From: Pelotomaculum sp.
GTDB lineage: Bacteria > Bacillota > Desulfotomaculia > Desulfotomaculales > Pelotomaculaceae
Length of the DNA stretch: 11,643 nt
Assembly (NCBI GenBank): GCA_003489345.1
Contig: DNIT01000105.1
Span: 1 to 11,643, forward strand
Direction of reading: 5' to 3'
Of this stretch, positions 1 to 6,043 are shown piece after piece (position 1 is the first letter of the stretch; each line of letters opens with the position of its first letter). The notes under the pieces are model-generated. The model saw only the letters and a program-made list of their open reading frames with translations, did not search any database and was not told the origin of the DNA. A program made the translations under genes and the position numbers.

Positions 1-38
1 GATGGACCGGGATGCAAGCGGTGTCTTTTGATTTCCAC
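1..38 (-). CDS. Start of the gene downstream of argC, possibly argJ (partial)
   Basis: On the minus strand a GTG (36-38) follows a strong GGAGG (48-52) with a 9-nt spacer, and the frame stays open to the window edge for 12 codons (VEIKRHRLHPGP, the first residue read as Met). The gene after argC in many Firmicutes is argJ (ornithine/N-acetylglutamate acetyltransferase), whose proteins often begin with a MEIK-like stretch before a GG-[VI]-TAPKGF motif. Only the VEIK part agrees; from codon 3 on, the sequence lies inside the inverted-repeat arm and does not resemble ArgJ. If the arm is a fold-back artefact, only the first few codons are genuine. The identity is an inference from position and four residues. 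Confidence 0.35.
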   Translation of the reverse strand, partial: MEIKRHRLHPGP

Positions 39-106
39 TTTAAAAAACCTCCGGTAAAAATGTCTGCCACCCAAAACAAAAGACACCGCTTGCATCCCGG
101 TCCATC
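1..106. repeat. Perfect 30-bp inverted repeat at the window edge, 46-nt loop
   Basis: Bases 1-30 are the exact reverse complement of bases 77-106, separated by 46 nt; pairing stops at 31/76 (A opposite A). The left arm begins at the first base of the window, so the repeat may extend beyond it. Read on the minus strand, the loop holds a GGAGG (48-52) and a GTG start (36-38), so a transcript folding this way would place the next gene's initiation region in the loop. A fold-back read or assembly artefact at a contig end would look the same. I see the symmetry directly; the cause is undecided. Confidence 0.95.
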
Positions 107-242
107 GCAGGCGCGCGTTCACTCGTGCCAATATTGTTGATTGGCATATCTTCATTCCTGCCGATGCCGGAATAGCGGTATGGATAACTGCCATGAAAGC
201 ATGCCGCGTCAGCGGTATGGATTTCTAAGTGCTACAGGGCCT

Positions 243-1286
243 CTACGGGTAAAGCGCGGGCCCGGCCAGGGCGGTATATTCGGGCAGGCCGCAGACGATG
301 TTCATGTTTTGGACCGCCTGGCCGGAGGCTCCCTTAACCAGGTTGTCGATAGCGGAAAGTACCACCACTCGCCCGGTGCGGGTGTCTACCGTGACTCCAA
401 GGTCGCAGTGGTTGGTTCCGGCCACCCATTTTATCTGGGGCTGCATCCCTTTCGGCAACACCCGGACAAAATACTCATTCTGATAATAATCAAGGAAAAT
501 TTCCTGGATCTCTTCCTGCCGCAGGGGGGAGGCGAGCTCGGCGTAAACCGTGCTTAAGATACCCCTGGTTACCGGCAAAAGGTGCGGGGTAAATGATACG
601 GTCACAGCCTCTCCCGCTATTTTCCCCAGTTCCTGCTCAATTTCCGGTGTATGACGGTGGCTCGCCACATTGTAGGCCTTGAAATTTTGATTAACTTCAC
701 TAAAATGCGAACCAAGGGAAAGCCCGCGGCCTGCTCCGGAAACGCCTGATTTCGAGTCTATAATGATACTGCGCAGGTTGACCAGTTTGTTTTTCAGCAA
801 TGGCGCCAGAGCCAAAATGGCGCTGGTAGGATAGCAGCCGGGATTGGCCACCAGCGACGCCTTGCCGACCGCCTCCCTGTTCACCTCGGGCAAGCCGTAA
901 ACGGCCGTCCCGAGCAGTTCCCTGGCCTCGTGCTCAACCTTGTACCACTCTTCATAGACCCGGTAGTCCTTCAGGCGGAAGTCTGCCCCGAGGTCGATCA
1001 GGACCTTGCCGCGGCGCGCCGCCTCCAGTGCGACCGGCATGGCATGGCCGTGCGGCAGGGCTACAAACAACACATCCGATTGCTCCAGAAGCCTGGCTAA
1101 ATCCATTTTTTCAGCTATGAGCTGATTATATTTATACAGGTGTGGATAAACTTCCCAGAAGGGCATATCCACGTAGCTTTGCGTAGTTAAAGCCACCAGT
1201 TCGGCGTCCGGGTGCCCAGACAGGAGCCTGACCAGCTCCGCGCCTGTGTAGCCCGTAGCTCCAATAATACTTATTCTTATTGACAA
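243..1286 (-). CDS. argC: N-acetyl-gamma-glutamyl-phosphate reductase ArgC
   Basis: This cytoplasmic enzyme makes N-acetylglutamate semialdehyde by NADPH-dependent reduction of N-acetylglutamyl phosphate, the third step of arginine synthesis. The 347-residue length is normal for the family. Visible motifs are the N-terminal nucleotide-binding GATGYTG (residues 9-15), the active-site cysteine in VANPGCYPT (C151), SGVSGAGR (180-187) and the conserved HRHTPEI with H212 as the likely general base. The start is TTG at 1286, chosen because a GGGGGGAG lies about 5 nt upstream and the protein begins directly at the Rossmann strand; there is no ATG near it. It has its own promoter (1327-1355) with an operator-like dyad. 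No terminator is obvious after its TAG stop, which fits read-through into a downstream arg gene. Apart from the TTG start nothing is unusual. Confidence 0.97.
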   Translation of the reverse strand: MSIRISIIGATGYTGAELVRLLSGHPDAELVALTTQSYVDMPFWEVYPHLYKYNQLIAEKMDLARLLEQSDVLFVALPHGHAMPVALEAARRGKVLIDLGADFRLKDYRVYEEWYKVEHEARELLGTAVYGLPEVNREAVGKASLVANPGCYPTSAILALAPLLKNKLVNLRSIIIDSKSGVSGAGRGLSLGSHFSEVNQNFKAYNVASHRHTPEIEQELGKIAGEAVTVSFTPHLLPVTRGILSTVYAELASPLRQEEIQEIFLDYYQNEYFVRVLPKGMQPQIKWVAGTNHCDLGVTVDTRTGRVVVLSAIDNLVKGASGQAVQNMNIVCGLPEYTALAGPALYP

Positions 1287-1326
1287 AAGCGCTCCCCCCG
1301 TTAAATCACAAAACGTAATATTAATA

Positions 1327-1355
1327 ATTATACAGATAACTGCATAATATTACAA
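1327..1355 (-). promoter_or_regulatory. argC promoter
   Basis: On the minus strand TTGTAA (1350-1355) and a perfect TATAAT (1327-1332) are separated by 17 bp, a SigA-type promoter pointing at argC. The -10 lies about 40 nt before the TTG start. Confidence 0.7.
1328..1347. promoter_or_regulatory. Operator-like dyad over the argC promoter (ArgR candidate)
   Basis: The 20-bp element has arms TTATGCAG and CTGTATAA on the minus strand, which are reverse complements except for one base, with a TTAT centre. It covers the -10 hexamer and part of the spacer, where a repressor would block polymerase. Arginine repressor (ArgR/AhrC) sites are roughly 18-bp AT-rich palindromes, so ArgR is the natural candidate; the match to the classical TGAAT/ATTCA half-sites is imperfect, so the assignment is inference. 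Confidence 0.45.
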
Positions 1356-1430
1356 CAACCAAAGTTCTGATTAGAGAAAAATATCGGCAGAGAAAGGCAT
1401 CCGGCGAGAACCGTGCCTATTGGCGCCCGG

Positions 1431-1461
1431 GAAAGAGAAAAGAGCGGCTGTTTGCCGCCCT
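1431..1461 (-). terminator. Terminator of the pdaA-like gene
   Basis: On the minus strand, just after the deacetylase stop, AGGGCGGC and GCCGCTCT pair as an 8-bp stem with one G-U around an AAACA loop, followed by a T-rich tract (TTTTCTCTTTC). Confidence 0.8.
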
Positions 1462-1483
1462 GTTTTCTGCGCGTGAGTGCCGG

Positions 1484-2467
1484 TTAATTTCCGGCTAGGT
1501 CGTCCAGGGTTTTAAAAGTATATCCCTGGGCTTTGGTATCTTTCAGGATCCTGTCCAGCGCCTCCGTGTTATCCTTGGAGACCGCGTGCAGCAGGATCAG
1601 GGCGCCGTTGTGCAGGTTGTCCATGACCGATTGGTAAGCCTCGTCCGGCCCGCCGGGCATGGGCACCCAATCAACAAAGGCCATGCTCCAAAAAATGTTG
1701 TGGTAGCCCAGTTCCCGGGTTCCCGCCAAGGTCCGCTCGCTGTACTCGCCCATGGGCGGGCGGAGGTATTTCATATCTTTCCTGCCGGTAAGCTGCTCGT
1801 AAGCCTGCTCCACAACCTGGAGTTCCTTTTTTATTTCCTCATCTGATACGCCAGGCAGGCTGGGATGGCTGTCGGTATGGTTGCCCACGATATGCCCCTC
1901 ATCAACCATGCGTTTGACCAGTTCCGATTGAGATTTCAAGTAATGCCCGGTGACAAAGAAAGCGGCCTTCACGTCATTGGCTTTGAGTATATCCAGGATC
2001 CGGGAGGTGTAACCGTTTTCATACCCCTCGTCAAAGGTCAGGTACAGTGTTTTTTCGTCGGGGCTGCCAATCCAGTAAGCGCCGTATTTACTTAGTCCGG
2101 CGATGGTTGACGCAGACATCTCCGGCTGCCGGTGGCTGTCATTGCGTTTTAAGCCCCAGCCCTTCTTGTCGTTGGAGAGACTGCCGGTCACAACTGTGCT
2201 TTGTGCAGGTTTTTGTTCCACCGCCGGCTTTTCTTCCGTTGGAACTCCGGGAGTTGCTCCGTCTTCATCTATTGATGGCGCATCCCCGGTATTGGCGGTG
2301 GGAATACTCTCGTCAACATTGGGCTGAACCTGGTAAACCTCACCGGAGCTGCTCGGCCCGGTACCATCTGTGGGTTTTTTCAGGGCATAACCTGCTGTGC
2401 CGACCAGGGCGAACAGTACTACAATCACAATGCTCACAGATACCCTTTTGTTTTTTAAATAGTCCAT
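1484..2467 (-). CDS. PdaA-like polysaccharide deacetylase (membrane-anchored)
   Basis: This is a NodB-fold peptidoglycan deacetylase of the PdaA type, which in spore formers removes the N-acetyl group from muramic acid as a step towards the muramic delta-lactam of spore cortex. Residues 8-28 form one hydrophobic anchor after a KNKR stretch. Residues 31-105 are a low-complexity Pro/Glu/Thr-rich linker. The catalytic domain spans about 125-325. It shows TFDEGYENGY (144-153, D146 the likely base), zinc histidines H197 and H201 in GNHTDSH, LRPPMGEYS (235-243) and ILLHAVS with H294. The second acid of the usual NodB TFDD is Glu here; B. subtilis PdaA, as I recall it, has Asn there. The ATG start at 2467 has GGGAG 6 nt upstream. 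No convincing SigA -35 is visible: a TATAAT lies at 2491-2496 without a good partner. It is monocistronic, with its own terminator. The assignment to the deacetylase family is firm; the sporulation role is inferred. Confidence 0.9.
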   Translation of the reverse strand: MDYLKNKRVSVSIVIVVLFALVGTAGYALKKPTDGTGPSSSGEVYQVQPNVDESIPTANTGDAPSIDEDGATPGVPTEEKPAVEQKPAQSTVVTGSLSNDKKGWGLKRNDSHRQPEMSASTIAGLSKYGAYWIGSPDEKTLYLTFDEGYENGYTSRILDILKANDVKAAFFVTGHYLKSQSELVKRMVDEGHIVGNHTDSHPSLPGVSDEEIKKELQVVEQAYEQLTGRKDMKYLRPPMGEYSERTLAGTRELGYHNIFWSMAFVDWVPMPGGPDEAYQSVMDNLHNGALILLHAVSKDNTEALDRILKDTKAQGYTFKTLDDLAGN

Positions 2468-2647
2468 ACTATACTCCCGGCTGAAAATTGATTATAAAAC
2501 TATGATTGACGAAAATCACTTTGATTATCCCTGACACGACAAAATCCCTGAATTATGCAATGAATAATTCGACAGAAAAATCCACTCTCCTTTTAGAAGC
2601 GTGTTTTTTTAATTATTTTCCGCAGCCTTTTTGCCCGCGCAATAGCG

Positions 2648-2692
2648 ATGAAAGGAATCGGCGGCTCTGATTGAACCGCCGATTCCTTTCAT
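2648..2692. terminator. 17-bp perfect hairpin between the M56 operon and the pdaA-like gene
   Basis: Bases 2648-2664 pair perfectly with 2676-2692 around an 11-nt loop. It lies 38 nt after the stop of the M56 peptidase gene, where a terminator is expected. However, the T run (TAATTTTTG, 2697-2704) follows the stem on the plus strand, and no plus-strand gene is upstream. On the minus strand the stem is followed by CGCTATTGCGC and not by Ts. It probably ends the M56 operon or acts as a 3'-end stabiliser; the mode is uncertain. Confidence 0.6.
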
Positions 2693-2729
2693 ATCGTAAT
2701 TTTTGCTCCGTGCAATAACGTCTCTGGGC

Positions 2730-4061
2730 TTAGTCACTTATGATGAGAACGTCGTCTGTTAAGAACACCTTAACATCTGAAGGCGGAATTACAGTAATAC
2801 GTTCTTCTCCGATTCCATCGGGAGAATACTGCGCTATGACGGAAACCTGAGCCCCGTTTTCAACTCTATTCAAAATTCGTTCGTATCTTTCGATTTCAGT
2901 ATTTGCCGACTCCTGTGACCATTCACCGGTACGAACCAGTTCCTGAATAACTGCTTTCTGATTTTTCACCCAGATTTTGTAATCATCGTAGCTGATTGCA
3001 GTTTGATTGATTGCTAAACCGGCCTGCATTTCGGTGATATTGTTTTCCTGATCGGTTTTTGGGGCATTTTCCACAGTCAGAGCGGATACAGTTGCTCCGA
3101 TACTTCCGATAGCAAGGATTGCTGCAACAGCAAAAATCGCAATATGCTTCTTCATTTTCTTAACGTTTAACAACATGGTTAATCTCCTTTCAATGTGCTT
3201 TCCGCTTCCGCTTAGGGAAGAACAGAAAGCCGTTTTAATGCCGGAAGGTATGTCCAGCGTGTTTAAGATAGTTTCGCCATAAAGTTTTCTTTCCTCATGA
3301 GACATATCGGATGCCAACGCCTCGTCACAGGATAACTCGCCCCATACGCTTACATCCTTACGGAGAACATAGGCAAAAGGGTTAAACCAGTGCAACGTTA
3401 CCGCAGCCAGAGCAAGCATTTTCACCCATAAATCCTTTCGTTGCAGGTGCGTAAGCTCATGGATGAATACCAGTTTTAAGTCAATGTCCTGCATGTTTGA
3501 GGCTGGTAGCAATATTATGGGACAGCGCAGCCCCACGAGCATAGGGCTTATAATTTTATAGTTCTGCATGAGTTTTATTTCGTTGTGGATACCCAGCGCC
3601 ATTTTGCATGAGGAAAGCAAGGCGGCGGCTTCGGTATTCTCCGGCACAGGAATGCTGTCTGCCCAAAGCTCTTTGGTAAATCTGCGGTAGCAATAGAAAT
3701 GCCACAAGGCAAAAACAGTTGCTCCCACAAGCCAGATGAACACAATGCCTTCCATCACTTCAGCAAACAAATGTTTTCCCATCAGGATATCCATCGAGTT
3801 TACAAAACCGTTTGACTGCAATGCTTCTTGAATAGTATGCGGTTCGGAATAATATTTTTGAATAAGAGGCTGAAATAAAGAGAGCTTTCCCGCAAAAAGG
3901 GGAACAGGTATGAGAAAAAAAACTATTGCCATCTTCCCAATTTGGTATTGCCACCTTGAGGAAAAGATCTTCGTCGTTACAGGCCGAAGCAGCAGCATTA
4001 ACCCGACAACTACGCTTCCCGCAACGGACATAGCAAGCAAACTTGATAGCAAATTACCCAT
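2730..4061 (-). CDS. BlaR1/MecR1-type M56 peptidase antirepressor without a penicillin-binding domain
   Basis: This integral-membrane zinc peptidase probably senses an external signal and triggers release of the BlaI-type repressor encoded just upstream. From ATG 4061 it has 443 residues. Hydrophobic segments lie at about 8-28, 43-60, 104-124 and 309-329. The cytoplasmic protease domain between the third and fourth carries HELTH (201-205) and the downstream GELSCDEA with E242, giving a complete M56 site. After the last membrane segment only about 110 residues remain, rich in charged and helix-forming residues, with none of the SxxK, SxN or KTG signature of a beta-lactam sensor domain. The ATG overlaps the blaI stop by 8 nt and has a GGTGAGG just upstream. 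A longer frame from a TTG at 4085 is possible but would overlap by 32 nt. The signal is unknown, so the names blaR1 and mecR1 should not be transferred. Confidence 0.88.
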   Translation of the reverse strand: MGNLLSSLLAMSVAGSVVVGLMLLLRPVTTKIFSSRWQYQIGKMAIVFFLIPVPLFAGKLSLFQPLIQKYYSEPHTIQEALQSNGFVNSMDILMGKHLFAEVMEGIVFIWLVGATVFALWHFYCYRRFTKELWADSIPVPENTEAAALLSSCKMALGIHNEIKLMQNYKIISPMLVGLRCPIILLPASNMQDIDLKLVFIHELTHLQRKDLWVKMLALAAVTLHWFNPFAYVLRKDVSVWGELSCDEALASDMSHEERKLYGETILNTLDIPSGIKTAFCSSLSGSGKHIERRLTMLLNVKKMKKHIAIFAVAAILAIGSIGATVSALTVENAPKTDQENNITEMQAGLAINQTAISYDDYKIWVKNQKAVIQELVRTGEWSQESANTEIERYERILNRVENGAQVSVIAQYSPDGIGEERITVIPPSDVKVFLTDDVLIISD

Positions 4062-4449
4062 TTCCCTCACCTGCCTTTTCTGCAAACCAGCGCCTAAGTT
4101 CGTCCATTTCGTCCTTCGTCAGTCTTTTGCCGTCGTAAAGCGTTGTCAGAAAGTTTTTTACAGAACCCTCATACAGAGTTTCTAGCACACTTTTTGCTTC
4201 TTGGCGCTTGTATTCCTCTGGCGAAATGCGGGGTGTGTAGATATTTGCCCGGCCCTGTTTTGTTGAAATCAGGACGCCTTTTTCAACCAGCCTTGCCAGA
4301 AAGGTGGCTATGGTTTGCCCTTTCCATTCCTTCCCCTTGTTCCGCGCAAAAATGTCAAGCAGTTCGCCGGACGTAATGGGATGGCCGGATTCCCATATAA
4401 TCTGCATCACTTCCATTTCTGTTTCAGATAATTTTTGAAAATTGGTCAC
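4054..4449 (-). CDS. BlaI/MecI-family winged-helix repressor
   Basis: This small DNA-binding repressor (131 residues) belongs to the BlaI/MecI/CopY family. Dimers bind dyad operators and are inactivated by proteolysis started by the partner M56 peptidase. The family's opening is present: LSETEMEVMQIIWESGHPITSGEL, with the recognition-helix region in GQTIATFLARLVEKGVL and the wing in RANIYTPRIS. The C-terminal half, with SVKNFLTTLYDGKRLTKDEMDELRRW, is the usual dimerisation part. I start it at GTG 4449 because GGAGG (4459-4463) stands 9 nt upstream; an in-frame TTG at 4488 would add 13 unusual residues and lacks a site. It is co-transcribed with the M56 gene (8-nt overlap) and very probably represses its own promoter through the two dyads at 4493-4535. 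No beta-lactamase or penicillin-binding protein gene is in the window. Confidence 0.92.
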   Translation of the reverse strand: MTNFQKLSETEMEVMQIIWESGHPITSGELLDIFARNKGKEWKGQTIATFLARLVEKGVLISTKQGRANIYTPRISPEEYKRQEAKSVLETLYEGSVKNFLTTLYDGKRLTKDEMDELRRWFAEKAGEGNG

Positions 4450-4492
4450 GGTGTACACCCTCCGTTCATTGCCACACGTCTGCGGCAATCTT

Positions 4493-4508
4493 ACTACACT
4501 TATGTAGT
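4493..4508. promoter_or_regulatory. BlaI-type operator 1 (ACTACA-N4-TGTAGT)
   Basis: This 16-bp dyad has perfect 6-bp arms and a CTTA centre. It lies just downstream of the -10, over the expected transcription start. The half-sites match BlaI/MecI/CopY operators (TACA...TGTA), but those usually have a 2-bp centre. Confidence 0.8.
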
Positions 4509-4514
4509 GGTTTT

Positions 4515-4544
4515 ATTCTACTACAAGACTGTAGTTAATGTCAA
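4515..4544 (-). promoter_or_regulatory. blaI/M56 operon promoter
   Basis: On the minus strand a perfect TTGACA (4539-4544) and TAGAAT (4515-4520) are 18 bp apart. The dyad at 4520-4535 fills the spacer, so the promoter and operator are interlocked. Confidence 0.8.
4520..4535. promoter_or_regulatory. BlaI-type operator 2 (ACTACA-N4-TGTAGT)
   Basis: This second copy has identical arms and an AGAC centre. It lies between the -35 and -10 of the blaI promoter, 27 bp centre to centre from operator 1. The pair would block polymerase access and start-site clearance. Confidence 0.8.
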
Positions 4545-4864
4545 GGAAAAAACAAACAATTTGCTGGCTTATTATTTTTGCTAACCAAAATGAAAGATGG
4601 TTCCTCCCTTAACAGAGATAGGTATGCCAGCGCCGGAGGATAGTAGGAGGCTTACCCCTTAACAAGCGGGCCTTTGGATAGCCAACTGCCGTGCTTGCTC
4701 ATCCAGAACCAAAAGGCTGCCCGTGCCGTGTACCCACTGAATGTTTGTATAGCATGAATTTTCCTGGTTGCCTAGCCCGTATATGAGGTTGATTTGGTCC
4801 CAGCTGATTTCATCGGACGGAAGCAAAATGCCGTTGGTGTAAAGAGGAACCACTGTTTCTTTAA
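4545..4864. other. Gene-poor spacer; possible decayed ORF
   Basis: About 320 bp lie between the blaI promoter and the toxin-antitoxin terminator. The only open stretch of note is on the minus strand, 4659-4853: a GTG start and 64 residues (VVPLYTNGILLPSDEISW...). It has no ribosome binding site, no promoter and no family I recognise. The composition is protein-like enough that it could be the remnant of a gene. I see no repeat, RNA gene or insertion sequence end here. Confidence 0.2.
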
Positions 4865-4897
4865 CAAAAAAGAACAGCTAGCTTTCGCCGGCTGTTC
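4861..4897 (-). terminator. Terminator of the vapBC-type operon
   Basis: On the minus strand GAACAGC and GCTGTTC pair (4891-4897 with 4872-4878). After one mismatch, a 3-bp inner helix closes a GAAA tetraloop. A TTTTTTG tract follows directly. A weaker AACCC/GGGTT hairpin with TTTTG (about 4927-4950) stands right after the toxin stop and may assist. Confidence 0.85.
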
Positions 4898-4950
4898 CAT
4901 AAATGTGGTCCTTTTGCCTGAGTCCAACAAAACCCCGCCCTTAGTGGGTT

Positions 4951-5367
4951 CTATAACTTATCGTTGCTGGAGATAATTTGTAAAAACTCTGACGCCTTTA
5001 ATATCCCTATCCCTTCGTACTCAGATAATTGAAGCAGATGTTTATCTCCGGAGATAATATAGCTGGAGTTGCCTTCAACCGCACATTCAATAATTTTGTC
5101 ATCGTCCGGATCTGCTTCAACCGCATTAATTTTTTTTGAGGGGTTGAGCAAAATAGCTTTAGGCAGTAGCCTGCCGATAAATCCATCTATCTCCTCTTCC
5201 GTAAAACCAAACTTAGGGTATTGAACTACCCTGTAAAATTCGCTCAATATTTGCGGGGAAATGCAAAGCTCCAGGGAATAATCAAGTACCATTTCCAAAA
5301 CGGCAGCTTCAGCCCCGTTCCAACCAAGGGCTGAAACAAGGACATTGGTGTCTACGGTAATTCTCAT
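4951..5367 (-). CDS. PIN-domain toxin (VapC-like, predicted RNase)
   Basis: This 138-residue PIN-fold protein is of the type annotated as the toxin of a type II toxin-antitoxin pair (TIGR00305-like), a metal-dependent RNase thought to cut RNA and arrest growth. The acidic residues that bind metal are in the expected places: D6 in TVDTNVLVSAL, E43 in LSEFYRVV, the DPDDD cluster with D88-D90 before KIIECA, and D108 in ISGDKHLL. It therefore looks intact. The start is ATG 5367, overlapping the antitoxin stop by 4 nt (ATGA), which gives translational coupling. A terminator follows. The family is clear; its RNA target cannot be read from the sequence. Confidence 0.9.
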   Translation of the reverse strand: MRITVDTNVLVSALGWNGAEAAVLEMVLDYSLELCISPQILSEFYRVVQYPKFGFTEEEIDGFIGRLLPKAILLNPSKKINAVEADPDDDKIIECAVEGNSSYIISGDKHLLQLSEYEGIGILKASEFLQIISSNDKL

Positions 5368-5624
5368 TCTTTATGTCCTCTTGCCCAACGAATCGCAGCT
5401 TCTACATCTTCGGGAGATATCCTCTCTTTTTGAAATCTTTCTCTGATCAGTTTGGCAAATTCCTCAAAATCATTTGACGGAGCCAACTTTTTCATTTCCA
5501 CCTTGGAGCCTTTTTTTTCAAAAAGGATATAATCACCTTCTTGAATCTTAAGATGCTTCCTTAGCTCTAGGGGAACAGTAACCTGACCCTTCGTGGTTAT
5601 CTTAGCAATAAAAAAATCTTCCAT
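5364..5624 (-). CDS. AbrB/MazE-type antitoxin (VapB-like)
   Basis: This 86-residue protein is the probable antitoxin and autorepressor of the PIN toxin. Residues 5-48 form a swapped-hairpin AbrB domain, recognised by AKITTKGQVTVPLELRKHLKIQEGDYILFE. The C-terminal part (50-86) is charged and helical (EEFAKLIRERFQ, SPEDVEAAIRWARG), as expected for the segment that wraps around the toxin. The start ATG 5624 has a GGAG about 11 nt upstream, a rather long spacing. A well-formed promoter stands at 5660-5688. The ATGA overlap with the toxin gene places antitoxin first, the usual order. Confidence 0.9.
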   Translation of the reverse strand: MEDFFIAKITTKGQVTVPLELRKHLKIQEGDYILFEKKGSKVEMKKLAPSNDFEEFAKLIRERFQKERISPEDVEAAIRWARGHKE

Positions 5625-5659
5625 AATTCAGCACACTCCGTAATGATTTCTTACTTTAT

Positions 5660-5688
5660 ATTCTAAACTATCTTTTCTTACCATTCAA
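5660..5688 (-). promoter_or_regulatory. vapBC-type operon promoter
   Basis: On the minus strand TTGAAT (5683-5688) and TAGAAT (5660-5665) are separated by exactly 17 bp, about 36 nt before the antitoxin start. Confidence 0.7.
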
Positions 5689-5798
5689 GAATTTTTTACA
5701 GGTGAATTTAAAAATCTCAACATGGTAAACTTTTCATCAGATCCTTTCTGTCTGCCATGTAGAACCTCTGGCTTCAGCAAAAAAAGATTGTCTGCCAT
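5685..5798 (-). CDS. Possible 37-codon ORF or gene remnant upstream of the antitoxin
   Basis: On the minus strand ATG 5798 opens a 37-residue frame (MADNLFLLKPEVLHGRQKGS...) ending in TGA within the antitoxin -35. The same frame is open upstream of the ATG to a TGA near 5868. The protein-like composition suggests a decayed gene or a repeated intergenic element. No ribosome binding site is seen and I do not recognise the family. Confidence 0.15.
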   Translation of the reverse strand: MADNLFLLKPEVLHGRQKGSDEKFTMLRFLNSPVKNS

Positions 5799-5828
5799 CT
5801 TAAAGCGTGCTTTCTCGCTTTTACTCAG

Positions 5829-5869
5829 AGCAAACAGCCCCAGATTTCGCTCAATCGGGGCTGTTCGCT
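5829..5869. repeat. Orphan long hairpin in the vapB/gntR spacer
   Basis: AACAGCCCC pairs with GGGGCTGTT (9 bp). The outer helix continues through one G-U into AGC/GCT, and an inner GATT/AATC helix with a one-base bulge closes a 6-nt loop. There is no T tract on either side. It lies upstream of both flanking promoters, so it belongs to neither predicted transcript. Confidence 0.7.
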
Positions 5870-5953
5870 TTCAGCAAACGAAACGCCGGCAGGCTGCCGG
5901 GGCCGGCCTGGGGGGGCATTTTACCTAATTTTCAGGGTAGGGGTACGTGCCTA

Positions 5954-5982
5954 TTTACAAGGCCAAATAATGGGTATATAAT
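5954..5982 (+). promoter_or_regulatory. gntR-ABC operon promoter
   Basis: TTTACA (5954-5959) and TATAAT (5977-5982) are separated by exactly 17 bp, with the first gene starting 61 nt downstream of the -10. Confidence 0.8.
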
Positions 5983-6006
5983 TTAAAAGCGTACCAACTG
6001 TACTAT

Positions 6007-6020
6007 TTGTATTAATACAA
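6007..6020. promoter_or_regulatory. Probable autoregulatory operator (TTGTATTAATACAA)
   Basis: This perfect 14-bp palindrome lies about 20 bp after the expected transcription start and 24 bp before the GntR start codon. Its place fits a roadblock operator for the YtrA-type repressor encoded directly downstream. Confidence 0.6.
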
Positions 6021-6043
6021 TTTTTATAGAAAGGAGGGGCACA

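Noticed and set aside
174..222. 12-bp direct repeat AGCGGTATGGAT (174-185 and 211-222)
   Set aside because: Only two short copies, with no target-site or operator pattern around them; probably chance or minor duplication.
141..557. 138-residue plus-strand open frame
   Set aside because: It overlaps the 3' end of argC on the opposite strand, has no ribosome binding site and no recognisable protein.
4062..4085. Upstream TTG start for the M56 peptidase
   Set aside because: The ATG at 4061 overlaps the blaI stop by only 8 nt and has a ribosome binding site; the TTG would give a 32-nt overlap.
4450..4488. Longer BlaI from a TTG start
   Set aside because: GTG 4449 has GGAGG 9 nt upstream and gives the family's usual N terminus; the extra 13 residues are atypical.
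2730..4544. A beta-lactam resistance locus
   Set aside because: No beta-lactamase or penicillin-binding protein gene is present and the M56 protein lacks a beta-lactam sensor domain.
4794..4976. 60-residue plus-strand open frame
   Set aside because: It runs through the vapBC terminator and the toxin 3' end, with no start signal or family.
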